Assembly (NCBI RefSeq): GCF_900091625.1
Contig: NZ_FMIC01000002.1
Span: 3,100,001 to 3,164,000 of the forward strand
Direction: 5' to 3'
DNA length: 64,000 nucleotides
Source: Micromonospora peucetia
Lineage (GTDB): Bacteria; Actinomycetota; Actinomycetes; Mycobacteriales; Micromonosporaceae
Under the pieces are notes generated by a model. That model ran no database searches. It was not told the origin of the DNA and was given only the letters and a program-made list of their open reading frames with translations. This document shows positions 33,269 to 41,064 of this stretch, piece after piece (positions within the stretch are counted from its first letter, which is position 1; the number at the start of each line of letters is the position of its first letter). Position numbers and translations under genes: made by a program.

Positions 33269-33526
33269 TCAGGCGGAGTGAGCGCGCAGCACCCGGAGGC
33301 CACCGCGCCGCTTGACGGCGCGCCGTTCCTCCTCGCTCATCCCGCCCCAGACGCCGGCGTCCTGACCGGACTCCAGCGCCCACTGCAGGCACTGGTCGGT
33401 CACGGAGCAGCGCCTGCAGACGGCCTTGGCCTGCTCGACCTGCAGGAGAGCCGGTCCGGACGTCCCGATCGGGAAGAACAGTTCCGGGTCCTCGTCGCGG
33501 CAGACAGCATGGTGACGCCAGTCCAT
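33269..33526 (-). CDS. whiB1: WhiB1-type iron-sulfur regulator
   Basis: 85 residues, almost the length of M. tuberculosis WhiB1 (84) and very similar from MDWRHHAVCRDEDPELFFP onward. Cluster ligands are Cys9, Cys37, Cys40 and Cys46, followed by GVWGG (58-62) and the basic MSEEERRAVKRRGG. In mycobacteria it is essential, senses nitric oxide and binds the housekeeping sigma factor. ATG 33526 has AGGAGT 9 nt upstream. A 450-bp gene-free region with a CRP-type palindrome precedes it. Confidence 0.95.
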   Translation of the reverse strand: MDWRHHAVCRDEDPELFFPIGTSGPALLQVEQAKAVCRRCSVTDQCLQWALESGQDAGVWGGMSEEERRAVKRRGGLRVLRAHSA

Positions 33527-33976
33527 GGCGGCAACACTCCTCATTCTGGATGGGTGGCAGATATCGCTCTGTTTGCTTTTCCTATATGCATCCGCAGCGC
33601 CGACAGTGACGGTTCGCGTCCGGCTATTCGGCAGTGCGTGAGCAGGCTGTGTCAGCCCCGTGGACCTGCTGGAACAGCTCAACCTGCCGAGCATATCCAG
33701 GCAATGTCCCGGTAACTCAAGTTCGCTTGTGAATACTTTCACGAACGCCTGGGATGTCAAGGGTGACGCTCGGAAAAACTCCGGGCGGTGAGCAAGCCCA
33801 CAACCCCTTTGTCCGGATTCCAGCGCCTTCCTGGTTACCCGGCGTACCACTGTCGAGGATCAATATAGTACAGTCCGCGTGACATTGCTGACATTTCCGG
33901 CACCTGCCCCTCGGTGTGGCGGTCGTCGCATCGGTGTGGCGACCCGACCTCGTCGACCTAGGGCAGTACCCGAGAG
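33527..33976. other. Long regulatory region upstream of whiB1
   Basis: 450 bp without a gene and with visibly lower GC than its surroundings. It contains the candidate promoter and CRP-type site at 33690-33743, a leader of about 157 nt before whiB1, and AT-rich patches near 33570-33600 and 33855-33900. The far end borders the stop of the lipid-kinase gene. A longer open frame through it on the minus strand is only the upstream extension of whiB1. Confidence 0.6.
33690..33743 (-). promoter_or_regulatory. CRP-type palindrome and promoter of whiB1
   Basis: TGTGAATACTTTCACG at 33728-33743 matches the TGTGA-N6-TCACA operator of CRP proteins with one changed base, and flanking GTTCG/CGAAC extends the symmetry. 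Reading toward whiB1, TTGAGT and TATGCT (19 bp apart) follow, the latter at 33690-33695, placing the palindrome about 53 bp before the start of transcription. M. tuberculosis whiB1 is also controlled by CRP (Rv3676) from this kind of position. Confidence 0.62.
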
Positions 33977-34927
33977 CTAGCAGATTACTCTCAGTGCGGC
34001 GGGAATGGATGTGAATCTAACTTTTTCCCGTTCGCCAAGATAGTCGCCGTCGAGCTGGAACCCCTGCGGCCGGGCCGAGAGCAGGGTGAACTCGGCGACA
34101 TCGTGCAGCCGCAGCACCTGAGGGCCGTGCGGATCCGGCGTTCGGGAGAAGAACTGCGTCACTGTGCGTGTCGTGCTGGCCACCCGGAGCTGCCGCAGGG
34201 CCAGCACGTCCAGGCCCAGATCGAAGGACGCCTCCGGATTCGGGTTGACCTCGCGGTCACCCAGATAGGTCCACGGCGCGGTGTTCTGGATGATGGCAGT
34301 CGCCAGCTCACCCTCCGCCGGCTCGCCCGGGCGCTCCAGGCTGATCGCCGGGTGGCGGCGGTCGGAGTTGAGGAAGTACTGGGCGGCGGTGGAACGGAAG
34401 TAGAGGGCGGGCGTCGAGACCCGGCCCCGCCGCCGCGCCTGCTCCACCCGGTGGATGACCGCCGCGTCGATCCCGAAGCCCGCGCAGAAGGTGAAGTAGC
34501 GGTCGTCGGCCCGGCCGAGCCCGATCGTCCGGTGCCGGCCCAGCCGCAGACCCTCCAGGATCATGCTGGTCCCGTCCGGCCAGTCCCGGGGCAGGCCCAG
34601 CGCCCGCGCGAAGACGTTCGTGGAGCCCCCCGGAACCGTCGCGAGGGCGGGCAGCCGCTCCGCCGTCGTGGCGCCCGTCGGCATGGTCGGCGGCTGCGCC
34701 GTCATCAGGCCGTTGACCACCTCGTTGACCGTGCCGTCGCCACCGAGCGTGACGACGACATCGACGCCCTCCTCGGCCGCCTCGCGTGCCAGCGCGGTCG
34801 CGTGCCCCCGCCGCCGGGTGTAGCGCACCGAGAGGTCGACTTCGCTGCGCAGCGCCCGGACCAGGACGTCCCGGCTGCGCTCGCTGGTGGTGGTGGCCTT
34901 CGGATTGACCACCAGGACGGCCCGCAT
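33977..34927 (-). CDS. Diacylglycerol kinase-family lipid kinase
   Basis: 316 residues. The catalytic DAGKc domain is marked by VVTLGGDGTVNEVVNGL and TVPGGSTNVFARALGLP, with VVNPKATTT at the start. Such bacterial enzymes phosphorylate diacylglycerol or a related lipid. ATG 34927 begins immediately before the conserved strand. The gene is divergent from a small membrane protein, with 43 bp between starts. Confidence 0.88.
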   Translation of the reverse strand: MRAVLVVNPKATTTSERSRDVLVRALRSEVDLSVRYTRRRGHATALAREAAEEGVDVVVTLGGDGTVNEVVNGLMTAQPPTMPTGATTAERLPALATVPGGSTNVFARALGLPRDWPDGTSMILEGLRLGRHRTIGLGRADDRYFTFCAGFGIDAAVIHRVEQARRRGRVSTPALYFRSTAAQYFLNSDRRHPAISLERPGEPAEGELATAIIQNTAPWTYLGDREVNPNPEASFDLGLDVLALRQLRVASTTRTVTQFFSRTPDPHGPQVLRLHDVAEFTLLSARPQGFQLDGDYLGEREKVRFTSIPAALRVIC

Positions 34928-34970
34928 GGGCGGCACTGTACCGCGTGGTAGCCCGGGTATCGTGGCGCGC

Positions 34971-35360
34971 GTGACCATCGACTCCGACCCGATCCCCGTC
35001 ACCCTCCGCTGGGCGGCCCGGTTGCTGCGGGCCGAGGCGGTCGGTGTGGGGCTGGTCGCCGCGTGGCTGGTCTGGGCCGATCTCACCGCCGCCACCACCG
35101 ACGTCACGTCGGCGTTGCTGGTGACCGCGTTCGCGATCGGCGCGGCGGCGGCCCTCTGGGCGCTGGGCGGCGCGCTGACGCGCCGGAAGGCGGGAGCCAG
35201 GGCCCCGGCGATCGTGCTCCAGCTCATGCTGCTGCCGATCGGGTGGTTCATGATCCAGGGCGGGGTGGCGTGGCTCGGCGTACCGCTGATGGCGCTCGGC
35301 CTCGGTGTGACCGCACTGCTGGTCAGCACCCCCACCACCCGGGCCCTCGGCTTCGAGTGA
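34971..35360 (+). CDS. Small four-helix membrane protein
   Basis: 129 residues with four hydrophobic segments (about 21-41, 47-65, 78-95, 99-116), cytoplasmic ends and no known motif. GTG 34971 has TATCGT exactly 7 nt upstream and no Shine-Dalgarno, so it is probably translated from a leaderless mRNA. It is divergent from the lipid kinase, which may hint at a membrane-lipid link but proves nothing. Family not recognised. Confidence 0.75.
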   Translation: MTIDSDPIPVTLRWAARLLRAEAVGVGLVAAWLVWADLTAATTDVTSALLVTAFAIGAAAALWALGGALTRRKAGARAPAIVLQLMLLPIGWFMIQGGVAWLGVPLMALGLGVTALLVSTPTTRALGFE

Positions 35361-35404
35361 CGCCCCGCCGGCACCGACCCGACCGGCGCGGTGCGGGCGG
35401 GCGG

Positions 35405-35815
35405 TCAGTAGCCGGAGGCGCGACGGGTGAGCAGCGAGATGGTGGCCCGACCGTCGGTGGCCGTCGCGGCCGCCGACGTGGTCAGCGCGGTGAGCACCTT
35501 CCAGGCGAAGGACGACTCGGCGGGAAGCGTGGCACCGCGGACGGTCGGCACCGTCACCTCGACGGTGAGCGCGTCCTCGGTGACCGCGAAGCGGCAGTCG
35601 AGCTCCGCGTCGCGGGTGGCGATGGCGAGCAGCATCGCGCACGCCTCGTCGACGGCGATGCGTAGGTCCTCGATCTCGTCGAGGGCGAACTGCAGCCGTG
35701 CCGCGAGCCCCGCGGTGGCGGTACGTAGCACCCCGAGGTAGCCCCCGTCCGCAGGCACGGTGAGGTGCACGACATCGTCGTCGGTCATCGGCTGTCCGGT
35801 CAGTTGAGTCACCAC
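35405..35815 (-). CDS. Anti-sigma-type ATP-binding protein
   Basis: 136 residues with an RsbW-like pattern: DLRIAVDEACAMLL as the N-box region and a degenerate ATP lid, then FAWKVLTALTTSAAATATDGRATISL near the end. The glycine boxes are weak, so ATP binding is uncertain. GTG 35815 has a run of six Gs upstream; ATG 35788 is the alternative. It lies 21 bp after the GNAT gene, apparently the last gene of the sodN run. Confidence 0.75.
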   Translation of the reverse strand: MVTQLTGQPMTDDDVVHLTVPADGGYLGVLRTATAGLAARLQFALDEIEDLRIAVDEACAMLLAIATRDAELDCRFAVTEDALTVEVTVPTVRGATLPAESSFAWKVLTALTTSAAATATDGRATISLLTRRASGY

Positions 35816-35836
35816 TCATCCCCCCGGTCGGGGACT

Positions 35837-36418
35837 CTACCCGCTCGGCGGTCCGGATGTGTGGGGACCGCCACGTGCCTGTGTGGCGAGGCCGGTCAGG
35901 GCGTCCCCGCTGAGCCGGTAGGGGACCCACTCCTTCATCGGCTGGGCGTCGATCGAGGCGTAGAAGCCGGCGGCCGGGTTCCAGTCGAGCATCCACCACT
36001 CCAGCCGCTGGTAGCCCCGCTCCACACAGATCGCGGCCAGGGTGGCCAGCAGCGACCGGCCCGCCCCGGTGCCGCGCGCGACCGGGCGGACGTAGAGATC
36101 CTCCAGGTAGATGCCGTGCACGCCGGCCCAGGTGGAGAAGTTGAGGAACCAGAGGGCGAACCCGATCGGCTGGTCCTGGCCGTCCACGGCCACGTGGCCG
36201 TGCAGCGCCGGCGCCGGGCTACGACTGCTCCAGCCCGGCGCGTCTGACGCCGCGCCGCGACCTGGAGCAGTCGCGAACAGGGCGGCGGTGAGCTGTTCCT
36301 CGGTGAGGTGGCACTGGTCGGCGGCGCGTTCGTACTCCGCCAGCTCGTGCACCATGGCGACGACGGCCGGCACGTCCTCGGGACGTGCCGGCCGGATCGA
36401 CGGACCGGTGAGGGTCAC
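35837..36418 (-). CDS. GNAT-family N-acetyltransferase
   Basis: 193 residues. SIRPARPEDVPAVVAMVHELAEYERA opens the fold. LEDLYVRPVARGTGAGRSLLATLAAICVERGY holds the acetyl-CoA loop, and WWMLDWNPAAGFYASIDAQPMKEWVPYRL matches diamine/polyamine acetyltransferase-like enzymes. A stretch around residues 55-75 is Ala/Ser/Pro-rich and probably a loop. The GTG start overlaps the sodN stop by 4 nt (GTGA), so it is translated with sodN. Substrate unknown. Confidence 0.82.
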   Translation of the reverse strand: MTLTGPSIRPARPEDVPAVVAMVHELAEYERAADQCHLTEEQLTAALFATAPGRGAASDAPGWSSRSPAPALHGHVAVDGQDQPIGFALWFLNFSTWAGVHGIYLEDLYVRPVARGTGAGRSLLATLAAICVERGYQRLEWWMLDWNPAAGFYASIDAQPMKEWVPYRLSGDALTGLATQARGGPHTSGPPSG

Positions 36419-36819
36419 GCCTGCTTGGTCTCCCAGAAGATCTTGGAGATCTCGTCGATCTTCTGGAGCAGCTCGTCGGCCTTGGACGGGTCGGTGCCGC
36501 CCTTGGCGCCGGCGGCGCCGGCCAGCTTGGTGGCCTCGTTGAACAGCTGGTGCAGGTGCGGGTACTTCTCGAAGTGGGCCGGCTTGAAGTAGTCGGTCCA
36601 GAGCACCCACAGGTGGTGCTTCACCAGTTCGGCGCGCTGCTCCTTGATCAGGATGGCGCGGGTGCGGAACTCGGGGTCGGTGTTGGCCTGGTACTTCTCG
36701 CAGATCGCCTTGACCGATTCGGCCTCGATCCGGGCCTGGGCCGGGTCGTAGACGCCGCAGGGCAGGTCGCAGTGGGCGCTGGCGGTCACGCGGGGCGTAA
36801 GGATGCGCGGAAGTCGCAT
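36415..36819 (-). CDS. sodN: Nickel superoxide dismutase
   Basis: 134 residues. A 15-residue propeptide is followed by the mature N-terminus His-Cys-Asp-Leu-Pro-Cys-Gly-Val-Tyr, the nickel hook that binds Ni through the His amine and side chain, Cys2 and Cys6. The rest is a four-helix bundle. It removes superoxide in the cytoplasm. ATG 36819 has GGAGGAT at 5 nt. Its maturation protease gene, sodX, is divergent 86 bp away, the usual arrangement. Confidence 0.97.
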   Translation of the reverse strand: MRLPRILTPRVTASAHCDLPCGVYDPAQARIEAESVKAICEKYQANTDPEFRTRAILIKEQRAELVKHHLWVLWTDYFKPAHFEKYPHLHQLFNEATKLAGAAGAKGGTDPSKADELLQKIDEISKIFWETKQA

Positions 36820-36905
36820 CAGGATCCTCCATGGGAAGTTTGCGATGATCCAAGACGACATTACTCCTGGACGCGGTCCGGGGAGGCCGGGTGGAGGGGA
36901 AACCG

Positions 36906-37256
36906 ATGGGGGCTGATCACCCGACGGGAGCGCCCCGGCTGCGGTGGCCGCTGACCGCCGTACTGGTGACCGGTCCGTCCATGTCGCCCACGCTGCGGCA
37001 CGGCGACGCGGTGCTGGTCCGCCCGGGAGACCGGGCCGTGCGCCCCGGCGACGTCGTGGTCGCGGTCTTCCGCAGCCGCCCCGACCTGCTCGTGGTCAAA
37101 CGCGCGGTCCGGGCCCAGGACGGCGGCTGGTGGCTACGCGGCGACAACGACCTGGTCACCGACGACTCCCGGGCGTACGGGGTGGCTGACGTGCGGGGCC
37201 GTGTGGTGGCCCGCTACTGGCCCCGGCCCGCGCGGGTGCGCCCGCGTCGGATATGA
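36906..37256 (+). CDS. sodX: Nickel superoxide dismutase maturation protease
   Basis: 116 residues, a short S26-family signal-peptidase-like enzyme. Catalytic Ser25 lies in VTGPSMSPTL and Lys65 in LLVVKRAV. The GDN motif follows in RGDNDLVTDDSRAYG. It cleaves the SodN propeptide so that the nickel hook can form. ATG 36906 has GGAGGGG at about 7 nt; the in-frame GTG 36891 lies upstream of that site and is less likely. No membrane helix is obvious, consistent with a cytoplasmic substrate. Confidence 0.93.
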   Translation: MGADHPTGAPRLRWPLTAVLVTGPSMSPTLRHGDAVLVRPGDRAVRPGDVVVAVFRSRPDLLVVKRAVRAQDGGWWLRGDNDLVTDDSRAYGVADVRGRVVARYWPRPARVRPRRI

Positions 37257-37401
37257 CCCCGCTCACATCGGCGTGACGGTGGCGACACTATGCTCGAAAG
37301 GTGCCCGGGTGACCCCCGCACCGCGTGTCGCCGCTCGGCGCCTCACCTCACCTCGCGTCCGCGCCGGCCGCCCCGTCTGCTCGACAGATCCTGGAGTCAC
37401 C

Positions 37402-38577
37402 ATGTCATCGTCCACCGTGGACCCCGCTGATCCCGTCTTCCGGCTGCACCGTGGCGGCAAGATGGCCGTCGCCTCGACCGTCCCGCTGACCAGCCGGGAG
37501 GACCTCTCCCTCGCGTACACCCCGGGGGTGGCCCGGGTCTGCGAGGCGATCGCCGCCGACCCGACACTCGCCGACGAGTACACCTGGGCGTCGCACACCG
37601 TCGCGGTCGTCACCGACGGCTCGGCCGTGCTCGGGCTCGGCAACATCGGCCCGCGCGCGGCGCTGCCGGTGATGGAGGGCAAGGCGGTGCTGTTCAAACA
37701 GTTCGCCGGGGTCGACGCGGTACCGGTCTGTCTGGACACCCAGGACGTGGACGAGATCGTGGCCGTGGTGCGCGCGCTGGCGCCGTCGTTCGGTGGGATC
37801 AACCTGGAGGACATCAGCGCCCCGCGCTGCTTCGAGGTGGAGCGCCGCCTGGACGAGGCCCTGGACATCCCGGTCTTCCACGACGACCAGCACGGCACGG
37901 CGATCGTCGTGCTCGCCGCCCTGCGCAACGCCGCCACGCTGCTCGACCGCAAGCTCGGCGACCTGCGGGTGACGGTCAGCGGCGCCGGCGCGGCCGGGGT
38001 CGCGGTGACGAAGATGCTGGTCGCCGGCGGCGTGAACCCCGACCAGGTGGTGGTCTGCGACTCCAAGGGGATCATCGGCCGGCACCGGCTCGAACTGACC
38101 GGCGCCAAGGCCGAGCTGGCGGCGAGCACCAACGCCGCCGGTCGCGAGGGCGACATCACCGAGGCGCTGCGCGGGGCGGACGTGCTGATCGGCGTCTCGG
38201 GCGGGCAGATCCCGGAGGCGGCCGTCGCCGGCATGGCCCCCGGCGGCATCGTCTTCGCGCTGGCCAACCCGACGCCCGAGGTGCACCCGGAGGTGGCCGC
38301 CCGGCACGTGGCCGTCGTCGCCACCGGCCGCAGCGACTACCCCAACCAGATCAACAACGTGCTGGCCTTCCCGGGCGTGTTCCGGGGTGCCCTGGACGCC
38401 CGGGCCACCCGGATCACCGAGGGGATGAAGGTCGCCGCCGCCGACGCCATCGCCGGCGTGGTGGCCGAGTCGCTCACCGCCGAGGCGATCGTCCCGTCCC
38501 CGCTCGACCCCCGGGTCGCCCCCGCGGTGGCCGAGGCGGTGGCCGAGGCCGCCCGCCGCGACGGCGTCACCCGCTGA
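37402..38577 (+). CDS. NAD(P)-dependent malic enzyme
   Basis: 391 residues, the short bacterial form. It converts malate to pyruvate and CO2. Family motifs are YTPGVARVC, TDGSAVLGLGNIGPRAALPVMEGKA, EDISAPRCFEVE, FHDDQHGTAIVVLAAL and the second nucleotide region VSGAGAAGVAVTKML. ATG 37402 has GGAG upstream; longer frames add only unrelated residues. Pairing with pta-ackA and kgd nearby fits a block of central-metabolism genes. A perfect palindrome starts 4 nt after the stop. Confidence 0.94.
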   Translation: MSSSTVDPADPVFRLHRGGKMAVASTVPLTSREDLSLAYTPGVARVCEAIAADPTLADEYTWASHTVAVVTDGSAVLGLGNIGPRAALPVMEGKAVLFKQFAGVDAVPVCLDTQDVDEIVAVVRALAPSFGGINLEDISAPRCFEVERRLDEALDIPVFHDDQHGTAIVVLAALRNAATLLDRKLGDLRVTVSGAGAAGVAVTKMLVAGGVNPDQVVVCDSKGIIGRHRLELTGAKAELAASTNAAGREGDITEALRGADVLIGVSGGQIPEAAVAGMAPGGIVFALANPTPEVHPEVAARHVAVVATGRSDYPNQINNVLAFPGVFRGALDARATRITEGMKVAAADAIAGVVAESLTAEAIVPSPLDPRVAPAVAEAVAEAARRDGVTR

Positions 38578-38581
38578 AAGC

Positions 38582-38635
38582 GTGGGGAAGGGCCCTTTCC
38601 TGTCGCCCGGGCGACAGGAAAGGGCCCTTCCCCAC
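38582..38635. repeat. Perfect 54-bp palindrome
   Basis: Two 27-bp arms with no mismatch and no spacer, beginning GTGGGGAAGGGCCC and centred at 38608/38609 (CCCGGG). It sits 4 nt after the malic-enzyme stop and 47 nt before the next start. As RNA it would form a very stable hairpin, so termination is the simplest role. Its perfect symmetry, with smaller AAGGGCCCTT palindromes inside each arm, suggests a repeated element and not a chance terminator. Confidence 0.92.
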
Positions 38636-38681
38636 ACCGGTGCCCTTCTTGTCGAGGGCTCGGCTTGTTACCGTGCCGATC

Positions 38682-39635
38682 ATGCGTGCCGCCTTCGTCT
38701 CCCGCTTCGACGACGCCAACCCGCTCGCCGCGCTCGCCGTCGGCGAGCAGCCCGAGCCGACCCACCCGGCCGACGACTGGGTGACCGTGCAGGTGCGGGC
38801 CAGCTCCCTCAACCACCACGACCTCTGGTCGCTGCGGGGGGTCGGGCTGCGCGCGGAACAGCTGCCGATGATCCTCGGCTGCGACGCTGTCGGGGTGGAC
38901 CCGGACGGCAACGAGTTCGTCGTCTATCCGGTGATCCCCACCCCGGGCGACCCGCGCGGCATCTCCATCCTCTCGGAGCACTTTCCCGGCACGCTGGCCG
39001 AGCGGGTCGCCGTACCCCGGTCGAACCTGCTGCCGCTGCCGGCGGGCCTGGCGGCGGCGGACGCGGCCTGCCTGCCGACCGCCTGGCTGACCGCGTGGCG
39101 GATGCTGACCACCGTGGGCCGGGTCGACGGGGCCGACGCCGTGCTGGTCCAGGGTGCCGGCGGCGGCGTGGCCACCGCGGCCGTCGTGCTCGCCGCCGCG
39201 ATGGGCAAGCGGGTGTACGCGACCAGCCGCGACGCGGCCAAGCGGGAGCGGATCGCCGAGCTGGGCGCCACCGCCGTCGAGCCCGGCGCCCGGCTGCCGG
39301 AGCGGGTCGACGTGATCATCGAGACGGTCGGCGCGGCCACCTTCGACCACTCGCTGAAGTCCGCGGCGCCGATGGCCCGGATCGTGGTCTCCGGCGCCAC
39401 CGCCGGGCACGAGCCGAAGGTCAACCTGCGCCGGGTCTTCGCCATGCAGCTGGAGATCCTGGGCACCTCGATGGGCACCCCCGACGAGCTGGCCGCCCTG
39501 CTCGCGTTCTGCGCCGAGCGTGACGTGCGCCCGGTGGTGGACACCGTCGTGCCGTTCAGCGGGGTCGCCGACGCCTTCGCCCGCCTGCACTCCGGCGACG
39601 TCTTCGGCAAGGTCGTCGTCGACCACACCGCCTGA
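38682..39635 (+). CDS. Zinc-binding dehydrogenase / quinone oxidoreductase-like
   Basis: 317 residues, MDR superfamily. SSLNHHDLWSLRG is the substrate-site region, and VLVQGAGGGVATAAVVLAAAMG is the NADPH-binding loop (in place of GxGxxG it reads GAGGGVA). The enzyme has no Cys-rich structural zinc lobe, so a reductase role is likely. ATG 38682 has TACCGT exactly 7 nt upstream and no Shine-Dalgarno, a leaderless pattern. Substrate unknown. Confidence 0.86.
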   Translation: MRAAFVSRFDDANPLAALAVGEQPEPTHPADDWVTVQVRASSLNHHDLWSLRGVGLRAEQLPMILGCDAVGVDPDGNEFVVYPVIPTPGDPRGISILSEHFPGTLAERVAVPRSNLLPLPAGLAAADAACLPTAWLTAWRMLTTVGRVDGADAVLVQGAGGGVATAAVVLAAAMGKRVYATSRDAAKRERIAELGATAVEPGARLPERVDVIIETVGAATFDHSLKSAAPMARIVVSGATAGHEPKVNLRRVFAMQLEILGTSMGTPDELAALLAFCAERDVRPVVDTVVPFSGVADAFARLHSGDVFGKVVVDHTA

Positions 39636-39735
39636 CACGTCTCGGTCCGCCCCCACCCTCGCCCGCCCGCGGGGCGGATCTTGAGAAGGGCCGGGGGCGC
39701 GGGCGGATCTTGCGGAGGCGCCGTGGCGGGGTGGT

Positions 39736-40740
39736 TCAGAGGCGGTTGTCGAGGGTGGCGATGCCGTCGCGGGCGGCGTCGGTGGGGATGCGGCTCTTGG
39801 CGGCCCCGTCGCCGTAGAGCGACCAGCGCAGGAACTCGACCGTGGTGTCCGAGACCACCCGCAGCGCGGCGCCGTCGCTGAGCAGCGCCCGGCCGTGGTC
39901 GCCCTTCGGCAGGCTCAGCATCGCCTTCGGCCACGGCACCTTGTCGTAGGCGGCCTTGCCGGCGGCGTACTCGACCACCTCGTCGGCCTCGCCGTGCACG
40001 AAGAGCTGCGGGGCCACGGCGCCCGCGAAGGCGGTGCCCACACCGAGCGCCGTGCCGGCGAAGACGACCCCGGCGTCCAGCCGTTCGTCCCGGTTGGCGG
40101 TGAACAGGCCGATGGTGGTCACCCCGCCGGCCGAGTGCCCGGCCGCGGCCACCCGGTCGGTGGCCAGCCGGCCGCGCAGCGGGTCGCCGGCCTTCGCGTC
40201 GAGGGCGAGCACCTGGGTCAGCACGTACGACACGTCGGCCGGCTGGTTGAGCACGTCGAGCACGTTGCCGTCGCCGCCCTGGGAAGTGTGCGGGAAGGTC
40301 GGCGCGGCCACCACGAAGCCGGCCGCCGTCCAGCGGGTCAGCAGCGTCGCGTAGTCGGCCGGTCGTGCGCCCAGCCCGTGGCTGAACATCACCACCGGGA
40401 ACTTCCCCCCGGCGGCGTCCGCCGACCGCGCGGGCTTGGCACCGGCCTTCCCCGCGGCCGGATACCAGACGGTCACCGGCAGGGGCCGCTTCCCGTCGCG
40501 GTTGAGCCTCATCTCGCGTACGCCGACGGCGAAGGCCTTGTCGGGCGCTGTTCCGGCGGGCACCTGTGGCGTCGGGGCGGCGGCCAGCGGTGTCGGGGTA
40601 ACCGCCTGCGTGGGCGGTGCCGGGGCGGTCACCTGCGGGGCGGTCGCCTGCGGGGCGGGCCCGGCGTCGTCGGAGCAGCCGACCAGACCGACGGTGAGCA
40701 GTGCGGTGGCGAGCAGGGCGGAGGCGACACGACGCGGCAT
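39736..40740 (-). CDS. Lipoprotein alpha/beta hydrolase (PET-hydrolase/lipase-like), paralogue 1
   Basis: 334 residues. A signal peptide ends in LVGC (lipobox, Cys22). A Thr/Pro/Ala-rich linker (about 25-65) follows, then a hydrolase with nucleophile Ser in AAGHSAGG, Asp in HGEADEVV and His in GDHGRAL. VVMFSHGLGARPADY is the oxyanion-side strand. It should be anchored on the cell surface. A shorter relative lies at 41755-42645 (WTAAGFVVAAPTFPHT against WAAAGFVVAAPAYPHT). Substrate unknown; bacterial platelet-activating-factor acetylhydrolase-like enzymes share this fold. Confidence 0.84.
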   Translation of the reverse strand: MPRRVASALLATALLTVGLVGCSDDAGPAPQATAPQVTAPAPPTQAVTPTPLAAAPTPQVPAGTAPDKAFAVGVREMRLNRDGKRPLPVTVWYPAAGKAGAKPARSADAAGGKFPVVMFSHGLGARPADYATLLTRWTAAGFVVAAPTFPHTSQGGDGNVLDVLNQPADVSYVLTQVLALDAKAGDPLRGRLATDRVAAAGHSAGGVTTIGLFTANRDERLDAGVVFAGTALGVGTAFAGAVAPQLFVHGEADEVVEYAAGKAAYDKVPWPKAMLSLPKGDHGRALLSDGAALRVVSDTTVEFLRWSLYGDGAAKSRIPTDAARDGIATLDNRL

Positions 40741-41059
40741 GGGACTGATTCTGCCTTCCGCGCGCTCCCGCCCGTCGGCGACCGACGCGGTGCGCTCGTT
40801 GCCGCCCGCCCACCCCCGGGGCCCTGCCTCCAAGCTGCCGTACGCCCACCCCCGGGGCCTGCCTGCCTCGCCGCAGCCCTCGGTGTGCCCCAGCCCACGT
40901 CCGTTGATCGCCTCTCGCTGACCCCGGTGCGTACGCGCCAGCCCGCGCCAGTGATCCGGCCTCGCCGCCCCCGGTGCGTGCGGGCCAGGCCCGCATCCAT
41001 GATCGGTTGACGCTGGCCCGGGCGGGACGCGGCCCAAAGCCCGGCGGATCGTCAACCGA
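40741..41059. other. Gene-free spacer with direct and inverted repeats
   Basis: 319 bp without a gene. CCCACCCCCGGGGCC occurs twice (about 40809 and 40846) in a direct repeat of about 37 bp. The inverted-repeat element at 40998-41064 closes the spacer beside the nucleotidyltransferase stop. No coding signal or family match. Confidence 0.6.
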
Positions 41060-41064
41060 TCATG
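40998..41064. repeat. CATGATCGGTTGACG inverted-repeat element
   Basis: Perfect 15-bp arms at 40998-41012 and 41050-41064 around a 37-bp GC-rich centre that itself contains GGCCCGGGCGGGACGCGGCCC. It begins inside the spacer and overlaps the last codons and stop of the nucleotidyltransferase gene. It resembles in size the palindromes at 47133 and the GCGATCTTGCA elements, but the arms differ. Possible hairpin terminator or small repeat. Confidence 0.85.
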
